Assembly (NCBI GenBank): GCA_009763385.1
Contig: VDCT01000325.1
Coordinates: 248,001-312,000, forward strand
Direction of reading: 5' to 3'
Source: Coix lacryma-jobi var. lacryma-jobi
Lineage: Eukaryota > Streptophyta > Magnoliopsida > Poales > Poaceae
DNA: 64,000 nt
Part shown: positions 22,101 through 33,005 of the stretch, piece by piece
How positions within the stretch are numbered: position 1 is the stretch's first letter
How the letters are laid out: the number at the start of each line of letters is the position of its first letter
Position numbers and translations under genes: made by a program
The notes under the pieces: generated by a model
Told to the model about the DNA's origin: nothing
The model's database searches: none
Seen by the model: only the letters and a program-made list of their open reading frames with translations

Positions 22101-22526
22101 CATGGCATTCCGCTCCATTCTTATGAATATATTTACTTTATTGCTGGAAAAAAAGTGGTGTAGTCATCATGTGTTTGAGAACACACTAAAAACCAAAACC
22201 AGAAGCCCCATCAGCTATCCGTGTCTGCCCCGATTACGCAACCTAATCTAACTAGATCCCGTAACGTGTACTCAAGCTAGCTGACTTCTCACACGCGCAG
22301 AGCAAGATGCAGCGAGGGGCAAGGGAAGTCGAAACGGCGATACTGACCAATTGGACGAGAGGAAGTCCGGCACGTCCGACGAGGCGGCGGAGGCGGAGAC
22401 CCTGAGGCGCGCCGCTGCGGCGGGGACCGTGGGCCTGGGGCATGCCCTCCAGCAGCTGCAGCCGCTGCGGGTTGGCGCGGGCGGGAGCGCGATCGGCTTC
22501 GCGGTCGCAGCAGCGGACGACGCCAT
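19167..22526 (-). CDS. Conserved plant protein of unknown function, predicted plastid-targeted, 7 exons
   Basis: Exons on the minus strand: 22526-22348, 20085-20043, 19954-19862, 19767-19705, 19622-19527, 19417-19340 and 19253-19167. All introns are GT-AG. Exon 1 ends in phase 2 and the rest join in phase 0, giving 212 residues (an ATG at 22541 would add 5). The N-terminus is rich in Ala, Ser and Arg with few acidic residues, like a chloroplast transit peptide. The mature part has highly charged, conserved-looking blocks: KPFGPRLN, FSAEEAVQYQLESLKY, YRFAGFDPFERSTYFG, QRVWVQGARPEEEEIFQF and GGSWDGYWLTESL. I recognise it as a conserved land-plant protein but cannot give a domain name or function. 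Intron 1 (2.26 kb) hosts a hAT-like MITE. It is divergently arranged with the ECB2-like gene. Confidence 0.85.
20448..20959. mobile_element. hAT-like MITE in intron 1
   Basis: A 512-bp element with terminal inverted repeats around AGCCTGGGC and an exact 8-bp target duplication AGACCATG (20440-20447 and 20960-20967). The subterminal regions are dense in CGGGTAATTCGGG/TACCCGAA motifs in both orientations, and the middle is AT-rich. The 8-bp duplication indicates the hAT superfamily. It has no coding capacity. Confidence 0.85.
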
Positions 22527-22930
22527 TGTCGCAACTCGCAACCTGAGAGTGAGATGCTTCGTTTCCGCCTCCAGTTCATTCAGGACCGGAAGATTAATTC
22601 AGGCCAGTGAATTTTCCGTGACGTCTACGTCTTTGGGCTTGGGCTGAGGAGGGCTCCACGCTTCCGCTAAATCGGGCTGGATAAGGGCCTCAGTAATATG
22701 GAGGCCCAGTAAGGTTCATGGAGGCCCATACTAATAATCAGTTAACTTGTGAACACTGAAGGCGTTAATGACCCTCTCCCACCCGCGCTGCTTTATCCAC
22801 TCGCGCTCGCGCAGCAAGCGGGGCCACCAGCTCCACGCGCTCCTCCGCTCGCCGTCCGCCAAACGTCTCCAAAACCCCGCGGCCGCGGCTCCCAGCGCCA
22901 TGCGCGCCTCCTCCTCCTCCGCTTCCAGAG
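22527..22930. promoter_or_regulatory. Shared head-to-head promoter region
   Basis: 404 bp separate the two start codons of divergent genes, both with predicted plastid products. All core promoter elements for both directions must lie here or in the 5' UTRs. I see no clear TATA box, which is common for plastid housekeeping genes. Confidence 0.5.
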
Positions 22931-25516
22931 ATGCCGCCGCTGCCCACTAAGCCCGCACTCAATCCAGTCCTCCTCCCACTCGCCTCCCTTGCCTTGCCGC
23001 GCGCCCTCCCGCCGATCCGCCTCCACGCAGAGAAGCGCCTACGCCGTCTCAGCTCGGCCGCCGTCTCGGCGGCGGCGGCCACCTCCTCCTCCGCGGACCC
23101 GAGCGCGGAGCTGCGAGCGCTCTGCTCCCATGGCCAGCTCGCGCAGGCGCTCTGGCTCCTCGAGTCCTCGGCGGAGCCGCCCGACGAGGACGCCTACGTG
23201 GCGCTGTTCCGCCTCTGCGAGTGGCGCCGCGCGGTGGAACCGGGGCTGCGCGCGTGCGCGCACGCGGACGACCGGCACGCGTGGTTCGGGCTCCGCGTCG
23301 GGAACGCGATGCTCAGCATGCTCGTCAGGTTCGGGGAGACGTGGCACGCGTGGAGGGTGTTCGCCAAGATGCCCGAGCGGGATGTCTTCTCCTGGAACGT
23401 CATGGTGGGCGGGTACGGGAAGGCCGGGTTGCTGGAAGAGGCGCTGGACCTGTACCACAGGATGATGTGGGCAGGTGTGAGGCCAGACGTGTACACGTTC
23501 CCCTGCGTGCTGCGGAGCTGTGGGGGCGTTCCAGACTGGAGGATGGGGAGGGAGGTGCATGCACATGTTCTTCGGTTTGGGTTTGGGGAGGAGGTCGATG
23601 TCCTGAATGCACTCATTACCATGTACGCCAAGAGTGGGGATGTTGTGGCTGCGCGCAAGGTGTTTGACAGTATGGCCGTGATGGACTGTATCTCATGGAA
23701 TGCGATGATTGCTGGGCATTTTGAGAATGGTGAGTGCAATGCAGGGCTGGAGTTGTTTCTTACCATGCTGCAGGATGAGGTTCAGCCTAACCTCATGACA
23801 ATAACTAGTGTGACTGTTGCATCAGGGTTGTTATCTGACATAACTTTTGCAAAGGAAATGCATGGGCTTGCAGTGAAGAGGGGTTTTGCCACTGATGTTG
23901 CATTCTGTAACTCTTTGATTCAGATGTATGCAAGTCTCGGTATAATGGGGCAAGCAAGAACAGTGTTCTCAAGAATGGATACTAGAGATGCCATGTCATG
24001 GACAGCTATGATATCTGGGTATGAGAAAAATGGTTTCCCAGATAAAGCTCTTGAAGTGTATGCACTTATGGAAGTTAACAATGTAACTCCTGATGATATT
24101 ACTATTGCAAGTGCCCTTGCTGCTTGTGCTTGCTTGGGGAGTTTGGATATTGGTGTCAAATTGCATGAGCTTGCTGAGAGCAAGGGATTCTTGAGCTACA
24201 TTGTAGTTACAAACGCACTCCTTGAAATGTATGCAAAGTCCAAGCGTATTGATAAGGCTATAGAAGTTTTTAAGTGCATGCCTGAGAAGGACGTAGTCTC
24301 ATGGAGTTCAATGATCGCAGGATTTTGCTTCAACCATAGGAACTTTGAGGCTCTTTACTATTTCAGGCATATGCTGGCAGATGTAAAGCCCAATTCTGTC
24401 ACTTTTATTGCTGCTCTCGCTGCTTGTGCTGCTACTGGGGCTTTGAGGAGTGGTAAGGAGATCCATGCACATGTTTTAAGGTGTGGTATTGCATATGAAG
24501 GTTATCTGCCCAATGCCCTTATTGACTTGTATACAAAATGTGGCCAGACAGGCTATGCTTGGGCACAGTTCTGTGCACACAGTGCAAAGGATGTTGTGTC
24601 TTGGAATATCATGATTGCAGGTTTTGTTGCTCATGGGCATGGGGATGCTGCTTTATTGTTCTTCAATCAAATGGTGAAAATAGGAGAATCCCCAGACGAA
24701 GTTACATTTATTGCTCTGCTATGTGCGTGTAGTAGGGGTGGAATGGTCAGCGAAGGTTGGGAGCTTTTTCACAGCATGACTGAGAAATACTCTATTGTTC
24801 CAAATCTCAAGCACTATGCATGCATGGTGGATCTTCTAAGTCGTGTTGGGCAACTGACAGAAGCTTACAACTTCATAAATGAAATGCCTATCACACCAGA
24901 TGCTGCTGTTTGGGGAGCCTTGCTAAATGGATGTCGGATACACCGGCATGTTGAACTTGGGGAGCTTGCTGCAAAATATGTCCTTGAATTGGAGCCTAAT
25001 GATGCTGGATATCATGTTCTTTTGTGTGATCTGTATGCTGATGCTGGTCTGTGGGATAAATTGGCTAGGGTGAGGAAAACCATGCGGGAGAAAGGACTGG
25101 ATCATGATTCTGCATGTAGCTGGGTTGAGGTTAAAGGAGTGGTCCATGCATTTCTTACGGATGATGAATCGCATCCACAGATCGGAGAAATAAATACTGT
25201 TCTAGAAGGAATATATGAGCGAATGAAAGCATCTGGATGTGCTCCTGTTGAATCTCATTCTCCAGAAGATAAAGTATCGAAGGATGACATCTTCTGTGGT
25301 CACAGCGAAAGACTTGCTGTTGCTTTTGGTTTGATCAATACCGCACCTGGCTCCTCAATTTCTGTCACCAAAAACCAGTACACATGTCAGAGTTGTCACA
25401 GGATATTGAAGATGATTTCTAACATGGTACGAAGAGATATAATTGTTAAGGACAGTAAGCAACTCCACCATTTTAAGGATGGAAGTTGCTCGTGTGGAGA
25501 TGAAGGTTTGGGGTGA
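22931..25516 (+). CDS. ECB2: PPR-DYW protein, ECB2/VAC1-like chloroplast RNA-editing factor
   Basis: An intronless 861-residue PLS-class pentatricopeptide protein. The N-terminal about 55 residues look like a transit peptide. PPR repeats fill about residues 85-700 (SWNVMVGGYGKAG, NALITMYAKSG, SWNAMIAGHFENG, SWTAMISGYEKNG and so on), followed by E/E+ motifs and a DYW deaminase domain with HSE (GHSERLAVAFG) and CQSCH zinc-binding residues. The end is HHFKDGSCSCGD plus EGLG, so the usual DYW tripeptide is missing. Overall sequence and this truncated ending match Arabidopsis ECB2/VAC1 (At1g15510), which ends at CGD and is needed for plastid accD and ndhF editing and early chloroplast development. 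Orthology is my inference from remembered similarity. Confidence 0.88.
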   Translation: MPPLPTKPALNPVLLPLASLALPRALPPIRLHAEKRLRRLSSAAVSAAAATSSSADPSAELRALCSHGQLAQALWLLESSAEPPDEDAYVALFRLCEWRRAVEPGLRACAHADDRHAWFGLRVGNAMLSMLVRFGETWHAWRVFAKMPERDVFSWNVMVGGYGKAGLLEEALDLYHRMMWAGVRPDVYTFPCVLRSCGGVPDWRMGREVHAHVLRFGFGEEVDVLNALITMYAKSGDVVAARKVFDSMAVMDCISWNAMIAGHFENGECNAGLELFLTMLQDEVQPNLMTITSVTVASGLLSDITFAKEMHGLAVKRGFATDVAFCNSLIQMYASLGIMGQARTVFSRMDTRDAMSWTAMISGYEKNGFPDKALEVYALMEVNNVTPDDITIASALAACACLGSLDIGVKLHELAESKGFLSYIVVTNALLEMYAKSKRIDKAIEVFKCMPEKDVVSWSSMIAGFCFNHRNFEALYYFRHMLADVKPNSVTFIAALAACAATGALRSGKEIHAHVLRCGIAYEGYLPNALIDLYTKCGQTGYAWAQFCAHSAKDVVSWNIMIAGFVAHGHGDAALLFFNQMVKIGESPDEVTFIALLCACSRGGMVSEGWELFHSMTEKYSIVPNLKHYACMVDLLSRVGQLTEAYNFINEMPITPDAAVWGALLNGCRIHRHVELGELAAKYVLELEPNDAGYHVLLCDLYADAGLWDKLARVRKTMREKGLDHDSACSWVEVKGVVHAFLTDDESHPQIGEINTVLEGIYERMKASGCAPVESHSPEDKVSKDDIFCGHSERLAVAFGLINTAPGSSISVTKNQYTCQSCHRILKMISNMVRRDIIVKDSKQLHHFKDGSCSCGDEGLG

Positions 25517-27477
25517 AGTTCTTGCAGAGGGGAGGCAAGCTTAGTTATGTTGCATATACCCTTGTGCTATTATTCATCTTGTACATGTTCATCGCTAGCA
25601 AGTAGCAGGGCAGCCTAGATATAGCTACATGAGCATCAGCAACACAGCTTGGATCAGTATAGCAGTTTTGTGCAGATACTCAACCTGTTACATGGAAATA
25701 GCGAAAATCATACTCAAGTAATGGGACTTAAGATTCTCGCACATATCACGGAAGGTAATTTCTTGCTTCTTGTCTTTCCCTGATTAGTTGATAAAATCAT
25801 GTTGTTTTCTAAAACTTATTTCCCTTCCTTGCAGTCTCCTTCAGAATTGATTATGGGCACTGATCGTTGCTTCCAACAACTTGCCAAAAAAGAAATAATC
25901 AAGTAAGCTTGAGCTATGGAGGATAGTATAGTTGGTGTATAATATAATGTTGTGTTGAATAGGCTTTATTTAGTCTTGATGCTATCTCTATCTGTACTTC
26001 TGTAGTGCCCATCAACTATAGTCTACGAAACATGGAGCTGCAATTTTGCCAGACATTTAGTCATTAAATACATGAATCTTCAAAGTATATACTTTGGACT
26101 TGCATTGTGTCCCTTGGTGTAATTTGGAAAACGCAATGCTGACAAAGCAGGTACAACTAAAAGGAAATTTAGGAACATAGATTTATGCTTGGACTATGCA
26201 GTAAAATAATTCAAGATGAAGAGTTCATGTCATATATAGAAAACTTGGGAAATGGTCCCTTATCGCCAGCTCAGTTGGGGATTATCAGCAAGTTTTCAGT
26301 CACTTGGGGCTACTGATATACGCTGTGCTACCAGTTAGGTGACCGAACTGAAAATATGCAGCCCAAATTTATGTTTATCTTAAATGTTCCTACCAGTCAA
26401 CCAGTGTGATCTGACTCCCTCTACTCAGCCATGTCTGTCTTAAATGTAATGTTTAATCATGTAATCTAGTGGCTTTTCATGTATGAGTGCCATATGAATG
26501 GATCAATAGTGGCCTTGCTTTAGTTTTGGGGGGGTCTCAATATTAGGGAGATTTTGTGTGGTTGTTCTAAAACAGTATCTTGTTCAATCTAAACCTATCT
26601 TGCTAACTCATTTCATGAAATATTCATTGAGAGTACATGCTCAGCTGACAAATTTATTGAAGGCAGCATTTTCATGCCACAAACCATAGATGTCCATATA
26701 ATTTCATCTGTCTTATTATCTGCAAGTGCTTAGCTTAGCACAGGCCTTCCTCCCACTGTATCAAGATTTGTAGCTGTCTGACAGTAAGTCAGTAACTACA
26801 TTTTATCAAATGAGGAAAGACAATTGGCTCCCTGTTGAGCTAACCCACTCCTTGAAGTTTGGCAAAATTCATATCAGTTGTCTAAATTTACCTATGTAAG
26901 GTTTAAATTTACCTATGAAAGCGAGGGATAATACTAAGGAACATACATGGTTGAGTCTCCCTCTCGTCACTATGTGTTACTTTCATCTTAGGTGTTAAAT
27001 CACATACATATAGTTCGTGAGGCCCTTTTTATGTGCATATTCCAACTATTGCTAGTAAATTGATCCAGATTGATAAATATTAATTAATGCAGCTATTTTA
27101 TATGGAGAACAACTAATGAATTGACAATTTAGCAGATGAGAGAAAACATGAGACTATAATTAGTCTTTGTTCTGTAAGGATGGATTTAGCGATGGGACAG
27201 GTGGAGTTGAAGCCTCCCCATATTGGCTCTGATAATAGCAACCTGGTCCCTCTTAAGGGTCTTGGGTCTTCTAGATATGGAAAAGATGGAGAGGTTACAG
27301 AGCGCGAAAATGACTTTAGCCACCTTTATTATACCGCATCTAGTATGTCTCATGCGTACATTTTCTCTATTTTCAGAATTAGCAGGCTCGTTTCATTTCA
27401 TTAGGGCAATTTGATGATAATTACCTTGTCTATTGTGATATTTAGAATTGATGTCATTATATTTGTATATTTATAAG
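25517..27477. other. 3' flank of the PPR gene and spacer
   Basis: No coding gene supported. A GT-AG pair (GAAG|GTAATT near 25755 and TTGCAG near 25834) could be a 3' UTR intron of the PPR transcript. The short frame at 27180-27404 has no recognisable features. Confidence 0.4.
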
Positions 27478-28811
27478 TGTTGGAGTATGAGACTATTAGG
27501 CCCATGTATGACTATATTGCTACCCTCCTAGGGTTAGCCAACCTAATCCAATCACTCTTTCCAACATGGTATCAAGCTAGAGTTTCTTTTTTTCCTTTCC
27601 TCCACCTTCCACCTCCAGCCGCCAGCCGCCGCCTCCTCCTCGCCGCTGCTGCCGCGGCCATGGCCGACGGCCGGCAGCCTCCTCCTCCCCCCAACTCCTT
27701 CTCCTCCTTCCCTCCCCTTCCCCGCGCGACCTGGGCTCAGCTCGCGGCACTGCGGCCCGCCCAGCCTGGCGCCGCCGCCCTTGTCGCGGCTGCGGGCGGA
27801 CCCGGCGCGGGCGGCCTCGGGGCCCTTGGACCCGCGCGACCCTGCTACGGGCGGCCAGGGCGCGGGCGACACAGGCACCGGCGGCTCCGGCGCGGGCGAC
27901 CTGCAGCCCGGCGGCCTGGGCACGGGCGGCCAAGGTGCGGGCACTCCGCTCCCCGCTGGCCAGGGTGCGGGCGTCCAGCCACTGCAGCCCGGCGGCCAGC
28001 CCCAGCCCGGCGGCCAGGGCAGCCAGCCCCTGCAGCTCGGCGGCCAGCCCCTGCAGCCTGGCGGCCAGGGCGCCGACGGCCAGCCCCTGCTGCCAGGCTC
28101 CGGTGGCCTTCCCCAGCAACCCGACCTGCCTCTGCTCCACTTCTCGTTTCCTGGCGCACTTCCAGGGGCGGGCGGCGGCCTCTCGGGCGCTGCTGGTGGC
28201 CTCGTCATCGGCCCTCAGGCCGGCCAACAGCTGTCGTTCTCCTCCTATGCGGCCGGCTTGCAGCCCGGTACAACTGCGAGTCCCTCCGGCGCCTTGGGCT
28301 CAGGCTGGGGGGCGCTCGCCCTCAGCGCAGCAGCCGGTGGCTCCTTCCCCGCGCCACCTCCTCCACCGCTTCTTCCCCAACCCGACTACGCTATCGCAAC
28401 CGCTCTGGTTGCCGCACGGGCCGCTGCCGCGGATGGGCAGGCGCGAGTGCGTGCCGCTGCCCTCATCTGGGAGCGTGAGCGTGACGCGGCTGACGCCCTC
28501 GCTCGTCAGCTCGCCGAGGCGGAGCAGCTCCTCGGCTGCCCTGTGCTGCCCGACACCGGTGCCACATCCTCCGGGTCCCGCGCTCTGCGGTCATCTGCCA
28601 CACCGGCCCGCGCCCTGGCCGGCGGGGAGCGGAGTGCCCGCACCTTGGTCGCCCGTGCCCAGGCCGCCGGGCTGCAGGTCGCCCGCGCCGAGGCCGCCCG
28701 CGCCTGAGCCGCCCGCGCCCTGACCGCCCGTAGCAGGGTCGCGCGGGTCCGAGGGCCCCGAGCCGCCGGCGCCGAGGCCGCCGGCGCCGGGTCCGCCCGC
28801 AGCCGCGACAA
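27478..28811 (+). mobile_element. Miniature LTR-type element, one short LTR plus GC-rich internal region
   Basis: An 89-bp segment (27478-27566) has perfect TGTTGG...CCAACA ends and is followed directly by TGGTATCAAGCTAG, close to the initiator-Met PBS TGGTATCAGAGC used by Copia and TRIM elements. The internal part starts with a pyrimidine-rich leader and a GC-rich frame (ATG at 27661, MADGRQPPPPPNSF). The frame at 27781-28707 encodes Gly/Gln/Pro-rich repeats, then an Ala-rich helix around RVRAAALIWERERDAADALARQ. No protease, integrase or RT is present. I find no second LTR. It is a truncated small LTR element or a TRIM that captured sequence. Confidence 0.5.
27781..28811. repeat. Large inverted repeat, arms 27781-27970 and 28607-28811
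   Basis: The left arm, from TTGTCGCGGCTGCGGGCGGA to about 27970, recurs as reverse complement at 28607-28811, where it ends CCGCAGCCGCGACAA. Long exact blocks are shared (for example GACCCGCGCGACCCTGCTAC and GGTGCGGGCACTCCGCT). The spacer is about 635 bp. The right arm turns the last part of the internal frame into a reverse-complement copy of its own start. Confidence 0.85.
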
Positions 28812-30432
28812 CAATAAGGCTATTTGTAATGGGGGTGTCATGGGGATTTTATGCGCGTTAAATAGGATGACTCATCAACAAAAATAGAGTTTTTTTTCCC
28901 TATATTGATGAGAAGAGAGAAGGGAATGATTTCATGGGGATGAAACGAGCCAGCAAGTCGTTGGAGGGGCTTCGTTTCATTTCATCTGCGGATCGTCCCG
29001 GTGCTCCAGCTACGAAGGGGCGCACCTTCGTCCCCATTCTCCCTGCCTCCTCCTGCCATTCTTCCTGCTCCCCCCTTCCCCTCCCGTAGAGCAGAGCCGA
29101 GCAGCTGGTGGAGATCCTGAGCCGTCCTCTTCGTGTTCCACCGATGGATGCAGACCCGCCACCGGTGGAGAGCACAGGGTGGTGTGGCTCTGGCAGAGGA
29201 AATGGATGCCGGGGCAGCCACCACAGCCACAAGATGCCGATTTCCTCTCCACTGTCGCCGCCGCCGCCGATTTCATCCCCAGCACCACCTCCAATTTCAT
29301 CATTTGCGCCGCATCCTTGTGTAGGATGGGTCAACTTGAAGGACAAACAAGTTCACTGACTTCTCAGCGTTCTCGATGCTACATCCTTGTGATTGGCATC
29401 TCTCGGAGCGCCATTTCTTCCGATGTGTGCCTGTATGTTACTGCTTCCATGACATTTGTTTTTCATTCTGTAACCTTAAAAAGTTTTTTTTGGACCAGCA
29501 GATGGAAATGAGAATTCACCAGGATTTGTAATTGGTTTATTGCAGGCGCCTGGACAAAATTCTTGGACATGATGTCCGCAGGATGTCAAACTGTTTGATA
29601 GTGCTATTCTTGCCTTTGTGCAGATTTCTGGGCATGATCTTATTTCTGGTCATGATGGAGGCACATGAGTTTTTTTTATCTGTATATTTTATCTGCGATC
29701 TGTGATCTGAACCTGCATTTTACCTGCTATCTGCACTTTATATGTATTTGGAGACACCTAAACCTGCACTTTACCTGCTATGTGCACTTTATCTGTATTT
29801 GAAGACACCCATAGTACTTTATCTGAGTGAAACTGAATGCTTGTGGTTAAAATCTCAGACCAATAGGGCTTGATTTGGTTGATTTTTTGGTAGTGGAGTT
29901 CACACTGCTATTTTTGCGCTGCTGCTGCTGCTGCTGCTCTTCACATCAGTGTAGGTCTTTTTTTCTTTCTTTCATGAAAGTGTCGTTGCATGTATTTCAG
30001 TTCAAAGCAGGTCGACAACAGTAGTGCAGATGCAGATGAACTTGAGGTTTTGATTATTCACGGTGCAACAGCAACTTGAGGTCTACAGCAGAATTAGTAT
30101 CTGCTTTTGTTCAGCGGCAGTACCAGCTGGCTTGAGATGGATTCAGTTCAAACACAGCTTGCCGATTTCCCCCATTTCTGTGTCAAGCGACAGCCATCGC
30201 CCAGCTTTCCTGTTCCTTTTCTGGAGTTCAGTTCCAGCACAGCTGCCATCATCAGGAACTTGAAGTTTTAGGTTTGATCAGAGCAGTTCAATTATTCATA
30301 TCTGTAGCCTACCGAACTATGGATAGATGTCTGTTTTGGGAAGAAGAGCACTATAGAGTTCAGTGACAGTTCTATGATGACTGTGTGAAACTGAAGTGAC
30401 TACGACTGAATGCTGTCTTTTTTAAATAAAGG
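28812..30432. other. Spacer with simple repeats
   Basis: Starts with GGCTATTTGTAATGGGGG, which resembles a grass DNA-transposon terminus, but I find no matching inverted end. It holds a short tandem duplication around CTGCACTTTATCTGTATTTG (29725-29810) and a (GCT)n run near 29920-29938. Proline-rich frames at 29100-29350 are not convincing. Confidence 0.4.
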
Positions 30433-30690
30433 GGGTGTTCGTTTCCTTAAAAAAAATAGTCTGTCATATCGGATGTTGGGGCACTAATTTAATCTATTAA
30501 AAATAAATTAATTATTAAATTAATTACACGGTCATATACTAATTAACAAACTAAATCTATTAATATTAATATTAATTAGTCTATCATTAGCAAATATTTA
30601 TTGTAGCATTATATTGTAAAATCATTAACTAATTAAATTTAATAGATTCGAAATTAGTTTTTTAATTACTCTATTTCTTATTTTTAATAG
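30433..30690. mobile_element. Degenerate MITE of a common grass family
   Basis: Begins GGGGGTGTTCGTTTCC and contains a decayed form of the TTAGTCTATCATTAGCAAAT ... TAATAGATTCG interior with flanking TAATTAG-type inverted repeats, a very common grass MITE. It is AT-rich and its right end is unclear. Confidence 0.5.
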
Positions 30691-31215
30691 AGAAGCCCGC
30701 TAGGATTTTATAAGTCATCGGCTGCAGAAGCCGGAGCACGAGCCCCGCCGCGGCCTGGGCCTAGGCCCTCGCCGGCTCGCTGGCCTCGCCTCCCCGTCGG
30801 CTGCCTCGCCGAATTGCCGCACGTCACACGACGCACAAATATCAACCCAGTTAGGTGGGGCCCGCGCTCCCGACGTGGCCGCCGGACCATGGCACACGCC
30901 ACCGGTGGTTCCACACGCCAAGTCAGTAACCGAGAGAAGTACACGCTCCCGGCGCTAAAATCCAGCGTCCAAGTCCGAACCAACCGCCGTGATCTGACCA
31001 GCCACCTCTGTGTTTTTACTTTCCCCTGTTTCTTCTGTTCGCCAAACGCCCGCGCCACTGAAACGAACGCCTATTTACGTGGCTCCCGCGAGCACGAACG
31101 AACGAACGAGCCCGGCCGTCGTCGATCACGATCACGACCCGTCTGTGTCTGTCTCGGCTGCCGCCCGCCGTCGCCGCCGAACACGCCCCCAGAAGCTCTT
31201 GGGACTCGAACGAGC

Positions 31216-31775
31216 ATGGCGGTCTCCTCCATCAGCTGCTCCCTCAGACCTCCAGCTCCCGTCAGAGAAGCTTCCTCTCGCTTGACGGCGCCAAAGACGA
31301 CGACGACGACGCCGTGGTTAGTTGCTACTTCTCGCTCAAGATCGGTTGCGTCATGTGCGGCTACCCCGGCGGTAATAATGGCCAGACGTCGCTCAAGATC
31401 CGTCGGCGTGTGGTCGTTATCTGCAGGGCGGACGGGCTGCGGCGGGCGGGCGTGGCGGCGGCGGCGGCGTGCGTCGTGATCGGGACGGCGGGCGGCGACG
31501 TGGCGGCGGCGTCGATGCCACGCGACACCGCCGTTCTGGCTGTGGACGCGCGGACGGCGGCGGCCCCGCGGTGGAGCGACCGCAGGGAGTGCCCGCCGTG
31601 GCGCGCCAACTCGCTGGAGAACATCGTGCCGGAGAACCTGCCCCGCCCGTCGGCGCGCCGGAGGTTCAGCACCGTCAAGCGCGCGCCGCGGAGGGCCCCC
31701 GCGATCGGGCCTCAAGCGGTGGCGCCGCCGTTCCTGGCGCTGCGCTCCGGCATGGACGACTGCTTCACCCTCTAG
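31216..31775 (+). CDS. Small predicted plastid protein, possibly CHLOROPLAST VESICULATION-like, copy 1
   Basis: Two exons, 31216-31316 and 31427-31775, joined by a GT-AG intron of 110 bp inside a Trp codon; 149 residues. The N-terminus (MAVSSISCSLRPPAP) is rich in Ser, Thr and Ala like a transit peptide. An Ala-rich hydrophobic segment (GVAAAAACVVIGTAGG) may span a membrane. The C-terminal half holds RWSDRRECPPWRANSLENI and VPENLPRPSARRRF, shared almost exactly with the next gene. This C-terminal block resembles what I recall of CHLOROPLAST VESICULATION, a stress-induced plastid protein, but that name is tentative. Promoter sequence upstream is also shared with copy 2. Confidence 0.75.
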
Positions 31776-32690
31776 GCAAGTTAGGCAGGTGGTAGCAGTA
31801 GTAGTAGCTGACCATTCTGCAGCTGAATTTGTTGTATTTGTTTTGTAATATTGTACCCCAAGAAGTTCGAAGGGAACGGAAACAATAGGATTCTTATTTG
31901 TGTATTGTATAGATTTTACAGGGGATCATTTGTCTTCCCATTTGTCCCACTCATCATGTTATTCGATAAAGTGGGAGATAGAATATACACACGACAAAGC
32001 TATACGAGCATGCCATTCTTGTGTTGTTGTAGACTAGTATTTCCTAGGTTTTTGGCTCGCGTATTGTCACGGTCACGTCCAAAGGCCCGACAGCAACGCC
32101 AAACCAAAGCCACAGAAAAGGCTAAACTTCATTTGCGGCCTCGCGGTACCTGGCAGCAGCGCCGCGTGCCGAGTGGCGCCGCGAAGGTTTGCCACCCGTC
32201 GGCTGCGGCAGCGCAAGATGGGCCTGAGGGGCTGCCGCACAATTACTTGGGCCCTAGGCTGCCGAGTGCCCGAGTCTCATCTCGTTACCGTATACTGGGC
32301 CTAACCGACCTCACTGCGATGACTGGGACAGCCGAGAAGAGACCATTGGTAAAAAAAAAAAGAAGGTCGAGACGAGACGAGAGGATCCATCGTCGAGAAG
32401 AGACCGTTGTACACTAGTATCACAACTGAATTTCAGATTTTCAGTGATGATCTTGTGATCCAAATCTTGGATCCATTGCCATCCAGGTTGGCTAGCCAAT
32501 TCATGTTCACTCCAAACTCACAACAGCCACATGGATCCATCTTCCATCGTCGTCATGGTATATACTTTTAAAGTTTAAACAGCGTTTGGATGCTTTCGAA
32601 ACAAGCGTGACGACGTGAACCAACTACCTACTGCTGTCAAAGAACAAAGAAAAGCCCGTAGCATTAGCACAACTGCGCACGCTACTGTGC
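31776..32690. other. Spacer between the tandem copies
   Basis: Holds the 3' flank of copy 1 and GC-rich low-complexity stretches. The frame at 31851-32417 has no recognisable domain. No gene supported. Confidence 0.45.
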
Positions 32691-32890
32691 ACAAATATCT
32701 AACCAAGCGGGCCCCGCGCTCCTGACGTTCCCGGCTTCCCGTCCGCTGCACTGCACCATGATACACGCGACCACGGACCACCACAGGCACTAGCAAGCGA
32801 GAAGAATTATCGACGCTACAAATCTATCATATCGTCCTTATTCGTCCAAGTCCGAATGGACGGCTCTGATCTGGCCACCACACAGCTCTG
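32690..32890 (+). promoter_or_regulatory. Duplicated promoter segment of copy 2
   Basis: Resembles 30832-31010 upstream of copy 1. Shared blocks include GCACAAATATC, GGGCCCCGCGCTCC/GGGCCCGCGCTCCC, GACGT and GTCCAAGTCCGAA. The tandem duplication therefore covered the promoter as well as the coding region. Confidence 0.55.
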
Positions 32891-33005
32891 AGCTCTCTCG
32901 CCCACGGCGGGATGGGAAGCCATTATATTATAACCGTGTCCAAAGCAAGTCCAAACCAGCAGCCATCCTACCACCACAGGTAGCATCGAAGCTTCTCAAC
33001 AATTA

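Noticed and set aside
29100..29511. Small gene with proline-rich product
   Set aside because: Overlapping frames are all low-complexity and none has promoter, splice or family support.
30708..31058. 116-residue frame on the minus strand upstream of the first tandem copy
   Set aside because: It lies over the promoter region shared with copy 2, and that region does not keep the frame there.
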